Assembly: GCA_963691705.1 (NCBI GenBank)
Contig: OY829541.1
Coordinates: 13,696,564-13,760,563 of the forward strand
Direction of reading: 5' to 3'
Length of the DNA stretch: 64,000 nt
Source: Viola odorata
Taxonomy: Eukaryota > Streptophyta > Magnoliopsida > Malpighiales > Violaceae
A program made the translations under genes and the position numbers. This document shows, one piece after another, positions 32,581-43,500 of the stretch. Every line of letters starts with the position of its first letter. The first letter of the stretch is position 1. The notes beneath the pieces are model-generated. The model was not told the origin of the DNA. It saw only the letters and a program-made list of their open reading frames with translations, and ran no database searches.

Positions 32581-34951
32581 TTACTCTGGGTAGCAATTCG
32601 ATCTGGCCAAGCGGAAGCCCTCATCATTAAGATCGGAAGAATTCTTCAAAAAGGCATCAGAAACAGCGTCACCGTCGTAAAATTCTTCCCCATGAATCTC
32701 CACAAAATAGTTAGCCATGATAGAAGCGGTCTTTTCAACATACCACCGACACTTGATTACTGTCTCCGCCTCAAGTGCCATTTTCTCTTCTATCAAAGCT
32801 GCTCTCTCTTCCGCTAAGGCTGCTTTCTCTCCCTCGAGAGTAGTACTCTTTGACTACTTAGTTGTAAGAGCAGCGTTAGAAGTGGCCAACTGTTCCTTCG
32901 CCTCTCTTGCTTCCTCTTTGACTACCTCCAGGGCCTTTATGCACCTGTCTTGCTCTTCCAGCATCCTCTGTTTCTCCTCTTTGTTCCTGTGAAAGCTTGG
33001 TTGCGGAAACGGCAAGGTCAGCCGCCTTTCGTGACATACGCTCGGTATACTGATGAAACCAAAGGAAACCAGTGAAAAGGTTAGAGCGCAACAAGTCAGC
33101 TTGCTCTCCGTCTCCCTCAGCAGCAAAAGTGCTCCGTTCTTCAGGAGACATTAGCATATGAGCAGCCAAGAACGAAGCGGTGACAACCGCGTTATCGCCC
33201 CCCATGGCCGCGATTCCCACACTACGCAGCATAGTCGTATCCATTTGATGAGTGATAGGCCCGGTGGCGTTATATGAGCTTACGTCTGCCAGAAGATTGG
33301 ACACTATCGTCCCCTCACCAAAGCACTTAAGCACGGAAGCATTGGAGGGAACAAAGACTATAGCGGGAGGAGAGGGAGGCTGGTTAGAAGTGGAACCTCC
33401 CTAGGGCCCGAATGTTCCATGAGGCTGATAGGAGGAGAAACCCGACAGCTCGTCAGTGTAGACCACGTTAGAGGAAAAATGAGGCATTTCTTAACCAAAC
33501 GAAGGTGGAGAAGTCTCCAAAGGCCCAGGCGTGGTCACGTTCTCAAAAATGCTAGCGGACTGGCCCGGGGGAGGCGCAGAAGAGTCAAGGACGATTTGAG
33601 GTCTCTCCCCGACATCAGCTTGACTCGAGGACCGGCTCGTGCCTACTCCATTGGACCTCTGTCTCTTCCTTGGTTGAGTCAAGATACGCCTCAAGTCCAT
33701 ATTGCCTCGTGACAGTGAAGGAGTAGAGGCACCAGAAGTATCCTATGAAGAAAAACAATCAAAAATAGAAGAAAAGGCAGAAAGGCATTGAAAAATAGCG
33801 CAAGAGGTATAGGGCAACAGTTGCACTTACCTTCGCAGCGGAAGGTGCTTTCGAAGAGCTGGTTGTGTCCGAAGAAGGCGGTTGGTGGCAGGAGGGTGGC
33901 AACGCTCCTTGTCTTCCTTTTCTTCTTTCCTTTGGCGGAAGCCTTGCGAGCGACTGACTGAACGGGAAGAGCAACGATTGATATGACAGGGATACCAACC
34001 GGAATGGTGTCGGTTTCCTCGCCAAATGAGGCTGAAGATGTTTGAGGAGGAATCGAAGCGGAAGTAGGAGGAACAACTGAAGTGGTGGCGATATTGACAG
34101 CCGCAACTGCTTCTCTGTTTCGAAGCCTCCTTAAGTGCCTCTTAACGCTCTCAGGAATATATTTGGGATCGGTTGCTGCAAAAACACAAGACAGTGTTAG
34201 CGTTAGTACCAAGGCCGAAAGTAAAAAAATGACGCAGTACTCAGGTCTAATGCAGGCTTGGATATCGGTCCCGCAGGCCAAAAAGCGGGTGTGAACACTG
34301 ATCTCCAGTTGGAATAACTTATCAAACCAGCCTTGTTCTATCTCATTAAGAGCCTCCCGGCGCCAAGCGCTGTCCTTGATGCCCTGGTTGAAGCCACCAT
34401 GGATCCGGAATCTCGGGAGTCTCAAAAAAAAAAAAATGCTCTTTCCATTTATCGATGGAAGACTCTAAATGAAGAAGCTTCTAGGTGAAGTTTTGCAGCG
34501 AATCGTCATCAAAACGGGGCGATGTCTCTATCACACCCCAACGGTTATACATCTTAAACAAAGACTTGAGTAATGCAAGGGAAGGAGATGTAATTCCTTT
34601 GTACTTGCAAAGTTCTAGAAACGCATAAATGCCACAGTAAGCATTTGGAGCCAGTTGGACAGGGTTCAGATCTAGAGAAGTAAGTAACTCTTGGATAAAC
34701 GGGTCAACTGGAAACCAGAAACCATAACGGACCATCTGGGTGTATAGGATTCTGCGTTTGCCGATCAGAACGTTGTTCAGGCCTAAAGACTCAGGGGCGA
34801 CAGAAGCCTTGAAGCCCTTAGGGAGGGTGGCACCGTGATCAGACAGATGTTTATCGAGAATGGTAGAAGAAGTAATAGTACTGGTTATGGTCTCTATTTT
34901 TTCTTCATCAATTGATTTAGACCCAGAAGCACGAGTTTTTCTTTTTACCAT
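32581..34951 (-). pseudogene. Antisense gene 1 of D: 'putative gypsy type transposon' (Transposase_28-like) protein
   Basis: The ATG at 34951 opens a 156-residue frame with a basic N-terminus and YGFWFPVDPFIQELL, typical of the plant family called putative gypsy type transposon. Homology continues through a frameshift near 34430 into RLPRFRIHGGFNQG and a splice-like site near 34184 (TTTTGCAG). A clean intron spans 33830-33743 (GTAAGT...CATAG). Then come a Ser/Pro-rich exon, a helical part and a C-terminal coiled coil (EEQDRCIKALEVVKEEAREA) ending at 32581. Damage includes a stop at 34481, a frameshift near 32985 and a TAG in the coiled coil. The gene faces against element D, a position known for extra ORFs in some Tat elements such as Grande. 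Its function is unknown. Confidence 0.7.
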
Positions 34952-35510
34952 GGTGAAAAAAGAAAATAAAAGGATGAAGAAGATAGCAAAGGAAATAAAG
35001 GAGTACCTTTTTTGAGAAGAAAATCGAAGTACCTAGAAACGCAAGATGATTTGTGAAGAAGATGCAGATAAATAGACTATCGAAAGTGGAAAAAAGAATT
35101 ATTGCCCTAGGAGGCTAAGAGAAATGACTGCTGGAACAGTCGCGACGCGCGTGACAGGCATAAGCAATGAGTACAACCCTAGAAAGGAGAGAAGACGCTT
35201 TGATCCTATCAAATCACGCTAGCCTTAGCATTTTGATGAGCAGACACGTGCCTCTGAACCATCCTGATCCCTCGCTCACATTAATGAGGGGATCCTGAGC
35301 ATTAAATACTCCAAAAAAGCAGAATTACTTTATCAAAAAGAGGCCAAGAGTGATGACGTAATCAACAAGATAACACCGAGAGGTAAATTAATTGTTATCC
35401 GGAAGTGAAATGACAGTCGTTATTATGCAAGCGTTATCAGTTATTACAAGCCAAATGAAACCAATGTTTGAAGAAAAAATAAAACACTCTCAAGCGCTGC
35501 CTTACGCCAA
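34952..35510 (-). promoter_or_regulatory. Upstream region of antisense gene 1
   Basis: No ORF. A TATA-like TCTATTTATCTGC (minus strand, about 35075) lies ~120 bp before the ATG. A GC-rich patch (near 35140) follows further upstream. Promoter function is an inference. Confidence 0.35.
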
Positions 35511-37110
35511 TCACGGAAGAACTCCTTTGTTGCCCTCGACATTTATATCCTTCAGCCTCTCGAAGGCGTAGTCAGCTATCTTGGCAGGATCGAAAGCCTC
35601 GCTGCGATAATAATCTGGGAATCCAGCGGCAAAGGCCTATATCGCCTTATCTTTCCAATGCGATATCTCATTAGGCACCTTCGCTACCTTCGCATCGCGG
35701 GCCGATATCTCTTCGCGGAGGAGAGAGTTTCTTCTATTGGAAGCCACCAGTTCTGCTTCCAGAAACTCTATCTTGGCCTTCCCTATCGACTTCTTTCTGG
35801 ACAATTCAGCGCGGCAGTCGTTAAGCTCTGTTTGGCTATCGCCTAGGAGTTGCGTCAACTCTGCCACCTTGGAGGGGGAACCTCGAACCTTGTCACCTTG
35901 GATATCGAGAAAGTAATTCAACATGCAAAAGCTAGCTAGCACGTCATTCAAAGCACGTTTGCGATGAACCTCCAGAGGAAGCTCTGACATCTCCTTCCTA
36001 TCTTCAGGAGAGCCAAATATCGTACCTACTATCGAACCCACCGACTCGCTTCGCGATAACAGGTCCGATATTCCCAGTGCGCGGAGTCCGCTGGTGCCAA
36101 AGTCAGACAGATCCAAGCGATAAGAAGCGAATCCTTGAGGACCTTGAGGGGACAGATTGGCAGTAAAGGGAGGAGAGCGATTTTTGACGGAACCACCGAC
36201 TCCTGAGATAGAAGTGCAGAATAATGGCGGAAAGCCATTTATTAGAGGGTCAGGAGTAGCGGCAGGCTCACGATTCAGTGTAGAGACATCAGGGATGCAA
36301 GAAGAGATAGGAGAGTCAGGAGTGGCAGTTGGAGAAGGAAGGTTGACCTCTGGCGGAGCCTTGGAAGTATCAGGAGGAATATCGGTTGACGCCTCAGCTG
36401 CTGCAGCCGCTTTGGAGGTACTCGCACCATCAAGAGTGTTAGCCCCAGTAGTAGGAGTTTCGTTCACCTTCTTCAAAGCAACCACAACAACTGGGTTGCT
36501 ATTTCCCATTCTTAGCCTCTTCCGCTGAGCGGCGGAAGCATGACGAAGCCCAGAGTTGGTATCCATGTCCTCGCTGCCGCTGTCAGTTACTTCAATTTTA
36601 GGACGATTCAGAGTCACTCTTTTCCGAATGGGTAACCAGTTCTCGAGAAAACGGGAGGTACGGTCGGAGGTGCTGTGCCTGGCAACAGTTTTGAATCTTT
36701 TTCTTTTTGGTGGAACGGCAGGGTGACTGGAACTATCAGGCGGAGGGGATGATGGCAGTGATTGAAGCGGCCTCACGTTCAGAGGAATGTCCTTATCGCT
36801 AGACGCTTGATTTCCAGCGTCACCTACCAACGAGACATATCAGAATAGTGAATAAGCCAAAGCGATAACAAAGGAAAAGAAACTTACTTATAGTACACTT
36901 CTCTATAAGCCTGTACAAGGCAAACTCTTGAATGCGAAAAGACGAGTTCAGCTCCAGCAGCATGTTCATTTGTCGAAGTTCTTCCTTGGACACGGTTGAC
37001 GGGTTTGTCTAAATGGAATCATCAAGACACTGATTGAAGCCCTTAGGCCAAGGGCGGAAAGGCAACTTCACGATGAAGAAATCGCTCTTCCAATCGGAAC
37101 ACACTGCCCG
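35511..37110 (-). pseudogene. Antisense gene 2 of D: second copy of the same family, 5' truncated
   Basis: At 37110 the gene enters from a junction in the middle of its conserved region (FFIVKLPFRP). It runs to the donor GTAAGT near 36890, continues after an acceptor ending TTGGTAG near 36830, and codes a long second exon. That exon has a basic, nuclear-signal-like part (PPKRKRFKTV), a low-complexity Ser/Pro/Ala middle and a coiled coil (about 35640-35900). An in-frame TAG near 35637 precedes 32 more residues ending at 35511. A TAG is also present in the first exon. The intron lies at the same codon phase as in the related gene of element C (near 42910). Confidence 0.65.
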
Positions 37111-38671
37111 CTAACAGTATGCCATTAGCTACTGGAAAAACTGGCACGAAAAGGTTATCTGCTAATAGTATGCCGTTAGCTACTGGTCTTCAATGGGTTG
37201 CGTGGCTCGCTTAGGATTTTCTATGGCTCCGCGCATGTCTCTCGGCTTCCTTCTGGCTCGCCATGACATTGTCCATTTTGTCCAATACTTAGCCCCCCTC
37301 ATGCTCGTATCAAGAGGTATGTGTAGGTGAGGGTTTCTAGGTAATGTGTAAGAGGGTGGGGTTGCTGCTGACTATGGTCCACCAAATAAAGATTAAAAAA
37401 AGGGAAAATACAATACTTGACAACTGAAGGCAAGGAAACAGATTAAACAAAACAAAACTCAAGAACAAAAGATGAACACTAAGAACACAACTTTCGGCAA
37501 TGGTGCTTTGAAAATGGAAAACATTTGATTTAGAACCAACAACTTTACTCTAAAGACTCTCAAAAGATAGGACTACAATATTCACGCTTGAAAATAGAAA
37601 AAAATTGGTTGAAATGAAGTGACACGGACCAAGAACACAAGAAAGAATACAAGAAGACAATTTTGAGCAATTTTCGGCTAGAGTGGTTTAAACATGGATT
37701 TTCTTGAGTTTAAAACTAGAAACTTGACCCAAAAGACTCTCAAACACAGAACAAAAAAATTTGGCTGAAAGCACAAGAAACGTACCAATCTTTGAACACT
37801 AAATGCTCCGCTACCACTTGATATGCTTGCGGCTCCTTTGCTTTGCTTTGATGACATCGTGTGATTTTCTTATTTAAATAAAGGGTCTAGTTCACTTAAG
37901 TGATTGGCACTTTCACAATAAGATGATACTCACACAACAACAAAAAACACAAGATGCGGCAATAATGAACTTGGCCAAGACCAAGGATCTTGCTTAGACA
38001 AGTTTGAACCGAAAATCACAAGTAATATTTAGCTCACAAATGACTAAACAAAGCTTGAAATTAAGTGTTTATACTTGACTTAAATCAAGGCTTCCTAACC
38101 TAGATAAACGCTAAGAGTGAGTCTAATTGAAAGGAAGAAGGCTATGCACTCAACTTAAGCTTTCAACAATTTTGACTAAGTTAAAATATAAGAAGAAGAG
38201 TGATCTTTATACAAAAGTCTTGAAGGGCTACTGTTGAAGTAGCAGATGGGCTTAAGTGAGGTGCCATGGGCCCTTTGTGAGCTTGACCGCGCCTATCGGA
38301 TGCGCTACTGGCAATTTTAGGTCAATTTTCGTCAAGGTTACAAAATGGTTACAAAATGGGCCTTTTAGGGCAATTTTTGTCAAAATTTCCAGAGATAAAC
38401 GACATGCCATTTAATCTAAATGACATGCCTTTTACAAATAGTTTCCTGGAGCTAAAATGTTCCAGAGATAAATGGCATGCCGTTAAGAAATAGTTTTTGG
38501 GCAAAAATTGCAGTCTGCTAACGATATGTTGTTAGTGCTTAACGGTATACCGTTAAGCTCTGCCCAAAATATGCTCATTTCGGGCCTTAGATGGGTTCGA
38601 TGGGTGATACGGCTTCGCTTAGGGTTATTGATGGCTCTGAGCATGTCTCTAGGTTAGGCGTGATCATATCA
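37111..38671 (-). mobile_element. Small LTR-type remnant H without coding capacity
   Basis: On the minus strand a LTR runs 38671-37819 (TGATATGA...CATATCA, 853 bp, with TATAAAGATCACTC). The primer-like TGGTAGCGGAGC follows, then about 500 bp without an ORF, then a second LTR start (TGATACGAG at 37312) that is cut at 37111. The two LTR parts share words such as AGAGACATGC but have diverged. The short empty interior recalls TRIM-type non-autonomous elements. Several palindromic words lie in the LTRs (38537-38558, 37111-37128, 37162-37179). Confidence 0.45.
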
Positions 38672-39711
38672 TCACCTTCCCCTTCGAAAGGATTCGTCCT
38701 CTAATCCATATCTTCAATTCCTTGCTTGGCCATTTTTGTCTTAGCTTGCTCATGACTTGTGTACACTCACTCGTGTGTTCTTGGCACTATGGTTGTCTTT
38801 GCCCTGTCACGGACCGTGGTGGCCTTCACCTCTTCACCTATATACGTTAGCACGCTTAAGAGCAAAGGTGACACATCAAAAGGATTCAAGGGCTCATGAT
38901 AATAGACAAGTTCACCCAATGGAGGCTTTTCTTCCCGATTAATCACATCTGTTTTACATTTATGCATATTGCTTCTTAAAATACCATGTAAAATGCGGAT
39001 GTCATCACAAGTTATAGAACAAAAGGTGTAATGAATCATTTTCTCAATTCGGCTCATAATAATTATCTAAGAAAATTGAGCCTCTCAAACACACATAACG
39101 CATTTAAAAATGCTAAACAATTACCGCAAGAGAAAATACAAATTTTCGTAAGATGTAAACAAATTAGTTTTCAACACATGCGGTCCAAAATTTTATTTTC
39201 TAAAAACACACAAAACAGTCAATATTTTCAAGCACATATCATGTACAAGAAATTCACGTATGCCATACTTGATGAAATGGTCATACTTGAGCAAGAAAGG
39301 ATCATACTTGGTGAAATGTAGATTAGACATTTTAGCACATGCTACAAAATTCTCATGCAAGTATTTATCATGTTCTAAGAGAAAAGGATCATGTTCAATG
39401 AAGCGTACAAATGCTTGTTCTTTATCACATGCTAAATAATTATCTCATAAATTTGCATCATGTGAACAAGAATTATGAAGAGGTGCAAGCTCTAATGTTT
39501 CGACATTTAGAGAGGGTATTAGTGCATACCTTTGAGATAAGGCGGCGGATGGGAAACTTACCTTAAGTTCTTTCCTTTCTGAGCACCATTATTAAGCAAT
39601 CGCGCTTCCAATGCCTCCTTGGTATGATACGACCATGCCCACATTAGAGATTGAAGAGTGAGACTTGGCGCCAAAAGGACCGATTATGAGGAGCATGGCC
39701 AAGAAGCTTAC
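38672..39711. other. 1 kb without a recognisable gene
   Basis: AT-rich, only short chance frames. The segment ends at the outer border of the C LTR; the five bases before it are CTTAC. Confidence 0.4.
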
Positions 39712-40283
39712 TGATAATAATTTGTCTTCTGCCGAAGGATGTATGGCGGAGCAGCTCTTCTCAGATCAGTGTGCGTGATGGTCCACAGTACCTGCAATGC
39801 GCCGGAGGGGGTCTCCGGCGGAAACACTCCGATGCTTAAGTCAGTATGTGTACTGAAATTGGCAGAGTTTTGGCCAGTCCAGTCCGCTTACCTGCCTCCT
39901 TTGTGGGGGAGGTATTTATAGAAGAAAGGGGGCGTTCCCGCCCGAGTAAATGGGTACGGAGCTATCGCTCGCGTTAGGGTTTGTGGTTCGCCCTTATCAT
40001 GATACGCTACCTTGGCGGTAGGAGCGTAGGTAGATATTGCCGCGGTAGGATAATAGCCGGATCGTTAATCCTGACGCGTGGTTTCCTCTGGGGGTGAGAT
40101 AACTCCTTGAGCCAAGCAGGAGGTCCGTGAGAGGAGCCGGTAGGGTCCCGTTAGCCTTTGTAGCGTTAGCCTTTGGGGAAGGTAGCAATCTTGTCCCTAC
40201 CGTGGTGGTGCGAAACAGTAGCTATGCCTCTTCCCACCGGGTGATAGACGAAAATACCCTTTCTTTTAGGTGGATTGTTATCA
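39712..40283 (-). repeat. 3' LTR of element C (572 bp)
   Basis: Read on the minus strand it starts TGATAACAATCC and ends TTATCA. It matches the D LTR through the TATA box (TATAAATA, 39920-39913) and the CTTAAGCATCGGAGTGTTT word. Confidence 0.82.
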
Positions 40284-40410
40284 TAAGCCCAACTGAAAAT
40301 GAGCCCGAGTGTTTACCAAGGGCTAACGTTCCTTCTCTTATGGAGAGTCCCTTTAAGTACCGGGGCGGTTTTGCCTCAGAAGATGGTCCTGACGGTTTTT
40401 TGTCAGAATC

Positions 40411-40417
40411 TATAAAT
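40411..40417 (+). promoter_or_regulatory. TATA box of antisense ORF 1 in C
   Basis: TATAAAT stands 68 bases before the ATG of the 127-codon ORF and outside the LTR, on the strand opposite to the element. This is a fitting distance for a TATA box plus a ~40-nt 5' UTR. Confidence 0.5.
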
Positions 40418-40478
40418 CAGAGGTTTCTCTGTGCCAGTTTCTTCGCATTTTTCACGTTCTTTCTTTTCATATTCCGCC

Positions 40479-40862
40479 ATGGATGAACTGACTCGCAATT
40501 TCCTAATCTCCAAAACTCTGACCCTGAAGAATCTTACTGAGGGTGATATCGGCTTCCTGGAGAGCATGATCACCAAGACCTCCGAGGATGTCCTGGAGTT
40601 GCAGGGGGTGCTAACCCCTATTTTGTCTAGACAGCTGGGAATAACTCTGGAGGATTTTAATCCCCTAGAGAGTTTGGCGAAACTGGCCACTGTCAGTGCT
40701 CACCTTGATGTGGTGGCCTCGATGCTGCAGCAGAGGAAAGATCTGCTGGCCTGCTGCCTAAAGGGCATGAGAGCTTGCTCTTTCGAACTGACCTCCGTCG
40801 CTGATGCTTTAAGGGAGGTTCCCGTTGTGCCAGGGGAAGATGATGCGGGGTCCAATATCTGA
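40479..40862 (+). CDS. Antisense ORF 1 of C: small helical protein, unknown
   Basis: The 127-residue frame from the ATG at 40479 (context GCCATGG, close to the plant start consensus) is intact. It reads mostly helix-forming residues (LTEGDIGFLESMI, LATVSAHLDVVASMLQQRK) with a Cys pair (LLACCLKG), and has no signal peptide or membrane part. AATAAA follows at 40939. TATA box, start context, ORF and polyadenylation signal together look like a complete small gene on the strand opposite to C. I do not recognise the family. The open frame begins earlier, at 40431, but the ATG at 40479 has the better context. Confidence 0.5.
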   Translation: MDELTRNFLISKTLTLKNLTEGDIGFLESMITKTSEDVLELQGVLTPILSRQLGITLEDFNPLESLAKLATVSAHLDVVASMLQQRKDLLACCLKGMRACSFELTSVADALREVPVVPGEDDAGSNI

Positions 40863-41276
40863 CCGCTGGCTTCGCTTCTTCTTGTTGTTTTACTTATGCT
40901 TCTTGTACATATTTGAACGCTAAGGCCACCTGGCCATAAATAAATAACTGTCTCTGCTTTTTCCCAAGTCTTCTCTTTTTCTTGCGTGGTTGCTTGCTTT
41001 ATTGGTTGGAAATATTTGTCATGAGCCCAACTGAAAATGGGTCTTCCTCGGGACATTGTATTGCAGTGGTCGTGTTCCGGGAATTAGCAATGAATGCTCT
41101 GTCTTGACTGTTACAGGGCCGTCTTTTCAGTGGCAGGTGGTTGGGCGGTTCTTTGGTGCCCTTTGATTGGTGCGCTCAACGAGCAGATGCGCCTGTGACG
41201 GATCGGATTCTGCAATTGCAGTTATTTTTCCCAAGCGTCTTAATTGATTTTTCAGGGATCGCAGTGCTTACTCGGC

Positions 41277-41284
41277 TATATAAG
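41277..41284 (+). promoter_or_regulatory. TATA box of antisense ORF 2 in C
   Basis: GGCTATATAAGGG is a strong TATA box, 73 bases before the ATG at 41350. A T-rich stretch ending TTTTGCAG directly before the ATG could be a 3' splice site or simply a pyrimidine-rich leader. Confidence 0.55.
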
Positions 41285-41349
41285 GGAGTTTGGTTTCCCT
41301 TTCCTGTTCATCTTCATCCTTTTCCTTCTTTTTTGCTTTTGCAGGTCAC

Positions 41350-41706
41350 ATGGCAGATTTTTATTTCTTAAGTTCCATGGATCGCGACTCCTTGCCGACT
41401 CCCCCGACTTCGCCGGACTCAGATCATCCCCCTCCTTCACCACCATGGAGGCCTCCGGTCCGCCGAAAGGGTCGTAAGAGACAGGGGAAACGGACTTCCA
41501 AGACGCCCTTTGCGACTTTGGCTTCTTCTGGTTCTGCTATTCAAGAGGTTGGCAAACGTTTTTCTTCCCCTGATTGCTCGCTGAACGAGGATTTTCCCAC
41601 CAGTGCTGGTGCGGGGTTGGCAGATTCGAATGCTGACGGGAAGATGCCATTCCTTGATGATGACGGGGTTTATCACCATGGCATTTATTGGCCTGATGAG
41701 GATTAG
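41350..41706 (+). CDS. Antisense ORF 2 of C: 118-residue disordered basic/acidic protein, unknown
   Basis: The protein starts MADFYFLSS. It has a Pro/Ser-rich part (PTPPTSPDSDHPPPSPP), a strongly basic part that looks like a nuclear localisation signal (RRKGRKRQGKR) and an acidic end (YWPDED). AATAAA lies at 41743, 37 bases after the stop. The frame is unbroken although the neighbouring pol is not. I do not recognise the family. It may be a free-standing gene or a first exon of the larger gene downstream. Its ordered gene signals favour the first. Confidence 0.5.
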   Translation: MADFYFLSSMDRDSLPTPPTSPDSDHPPPSPPWRPPVRRKGRKRQGKRTSKTPFATLASSGSAIQEVGKRFSSPDCSLNEDFPTSAGAGLADSNADGKMPFLDDDGVYHHGIYWPDED

Positions 41707-42202
41707 CCGTTTTGCATTGTACCCGCCTATTGGCGTTTTATGAATAAAATGATGCTTTCTACTTTTCCTTTTTTGCCGTTTCTTCCGTTAGCCTGCTAGT
41801 TCTTGGTGATAGCTAACGTAAGCGGTTGGCCTGACTGAGGCAATCGCTTCGCGGTTACTCTGACTGGGTCAATACTGTCTCGCCCTTTTGGGGAGTCTCG
41901 ACGAATAACTTCTCTTTTTTCAAATTTCTTTAATGTGCTTCCACGTGGCTAACTTCTTTTACACGCGTCTTCGCCCAATTGGTGACTCAATTAATGCGGT
42001 GGCATTTTTATCCTTTAAGAAGGGCCATTCTCCAATTTCTCAAAACTTTTGCCCTCACTTCGAATTTTCCTTTTTGTCTTCCTTCGTCTTCTTCTCCGAA
42101 TACCTTTTCGGCCGCTTGTCACTATCCGCCGATTTCTCTGCGATTCTTCTCCTTTAAGGTATCAATTCGTCCCTTCTCAGATTTCCTTTTTGTTGGTTTG
42201 CT

Positions 42203-43200
42203 ATGGCTAGGAATAGACCTCGCCAGATTATCTCTAGGCCCATGGATCCCGAGGTCGCCCAATCACCGAGTATTTTTACCTGCGATGTGGTTCTGAAGCC
42301 GAATTGGAGGAACATGGTATTACCTTTCCTCCTGGGCATGAGCCTTCTATTCCCAGAAGTGATATGCGGCTTCATAATCCAGGGTGGGGCCACAGTAGGC
42401 TTCTTTATTTTAAAATGTTCCTTTATGGTTTCCGCTTTCCCGTTCATGAGTCGATACTAACTCTGCTGCGGGAGTATAGCCTTAATCCTGCCCAGATAAC
42501 TCCTTCCTCTTGGTGTGCGGTTTATGCTTTTCTTCACGCTTGCGAGTTGAAGAACATTTTTACCCCATCTATCAATTTGTTTCGCAAATTCTTTAGCATG
42601 ATTTGCTACAATTGTTTAATCGAGATTACTCCCCGGTGGGATGATGCACTCGTGCAGTCGTTTTGGCAACGTTTTCACGGCTTCAAGAAGGGTGTAGCTG
42701 ATTGGAAGAGCAACTTATTTGTTCTGCAGCTACCGTCACGTTTGTGGAGTATCAATTTCAATCAGGAACTGATAGGTCCCGTTTGGACAAATCCCGCGAT
42801 TTTGTCCAGAACTGAGTTGGACCAGGCTAACGCTTTGTTAGATGAGAATACCCACTACCGTATTCGTGCCTTTGCTCTGTTCAAGCCTCTGGAAGAGTGC
42901 GTTATGGGTGAGCTTATTTCTTTCCATATTTTCTTTACTTTGGTCCTCGCATGCTTTGTTTGCTATAAGAAGCTAACGGTTGATTCGCAGGTGACACTGG
43001 TGCTCCTCTGAACGTAACACCGCTTCAAACCTTACCGGCCTCGCCTTCGGCCGAGGGCTCAAGTCGGGGTGGCGTTCCTCCTTCGAGGAAGAGAACTAAA
43101 ATTGTTCCCCGGGGAGGGCCCAAGAAATTGTTGTCAGAGGGGGCTTTACGTCTGTTTCAACGTTGTTATTGCAGTATGGTCACCTCTCCGTCATCGTTTC
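42203..43200 (+). pseudogene. Antisense ORF 3 of C: 'putative gypsy type transposon' family gene, broken
   Basis: From the ATG at 42203 (GCTATGGC) 33 residues are read before a frameshift near 42300. The homologous frame continues at 42304 with the family motif LYGFRFPVHESILTLL and further conserved parts to 42909 (ALFKPLEECVM). A donor GTGAGC then starts an intron ending TTCGCAG near 42990. The next exon (GDTGAPLNVTPLQ, then a basic KRTK part) matches the second exon of D's antisense gene 2. It fades out at 43140-43200 where the repeat block begins, so the coiled-coil end is lost. Function unknown; its orientation against the element matches D. Confidence 0.65.
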
Positions 43201-43500
43201 ACCGGGTATCAACCGCGAGGCTACTAGTTAGGATTTCTTTTGTTTCTTCTCACCACAGATAGGTTCCAACATAGCTTCACCGGGTATCAACCGCGCGGCT
43301 ACTAGTTAGGATTTCTTTTGTTTCTTTTCGCCACAGATAGGCTCCAACATCACTTCACCGGGTATCAACCGCGCGGCTACTAGTTAGGATTTCTTTGTTT
43401 CCTTTCGCCACAGATAGGCTCCAACATCGCTTCACTGGGTATCAACCGCGCGGCTACTAGTTAGGATTTCTTTGTTTCCTTTCGCCACAGATAGGCTTTG
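43190..43500 (+). repeat. Four ~78-bp tandem repeats in C
   Basis: Each unit has TTCACCGGGTATCAACCGC, GGCTACTAGTTAGGATTTC and CGCCACAGATAGG. Copies start near 43195, 43273, 43353 and 43428 and are very similar, so the expansion is recent. D lacks this block. Confidence 0.9.

Larger units (their letters stand above)
27362..37110 (+). mobile_element. Element D: deleted Tat-type element with antisense cargo
   Basis: A 5' LTR, part of protease, broken RT-RNaseH-integrase, a tandem-repeat block and two antisense genes are in one line. Primer site and gag are missing through a deletion that joins the LTR to mid-protease. The 3' LTR is missing: at 37110 sequence of another LTR family begins inside the second antisense gene. 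Element C (39712-47539, opposite strand) is its close relative. Confidence 0.75.
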
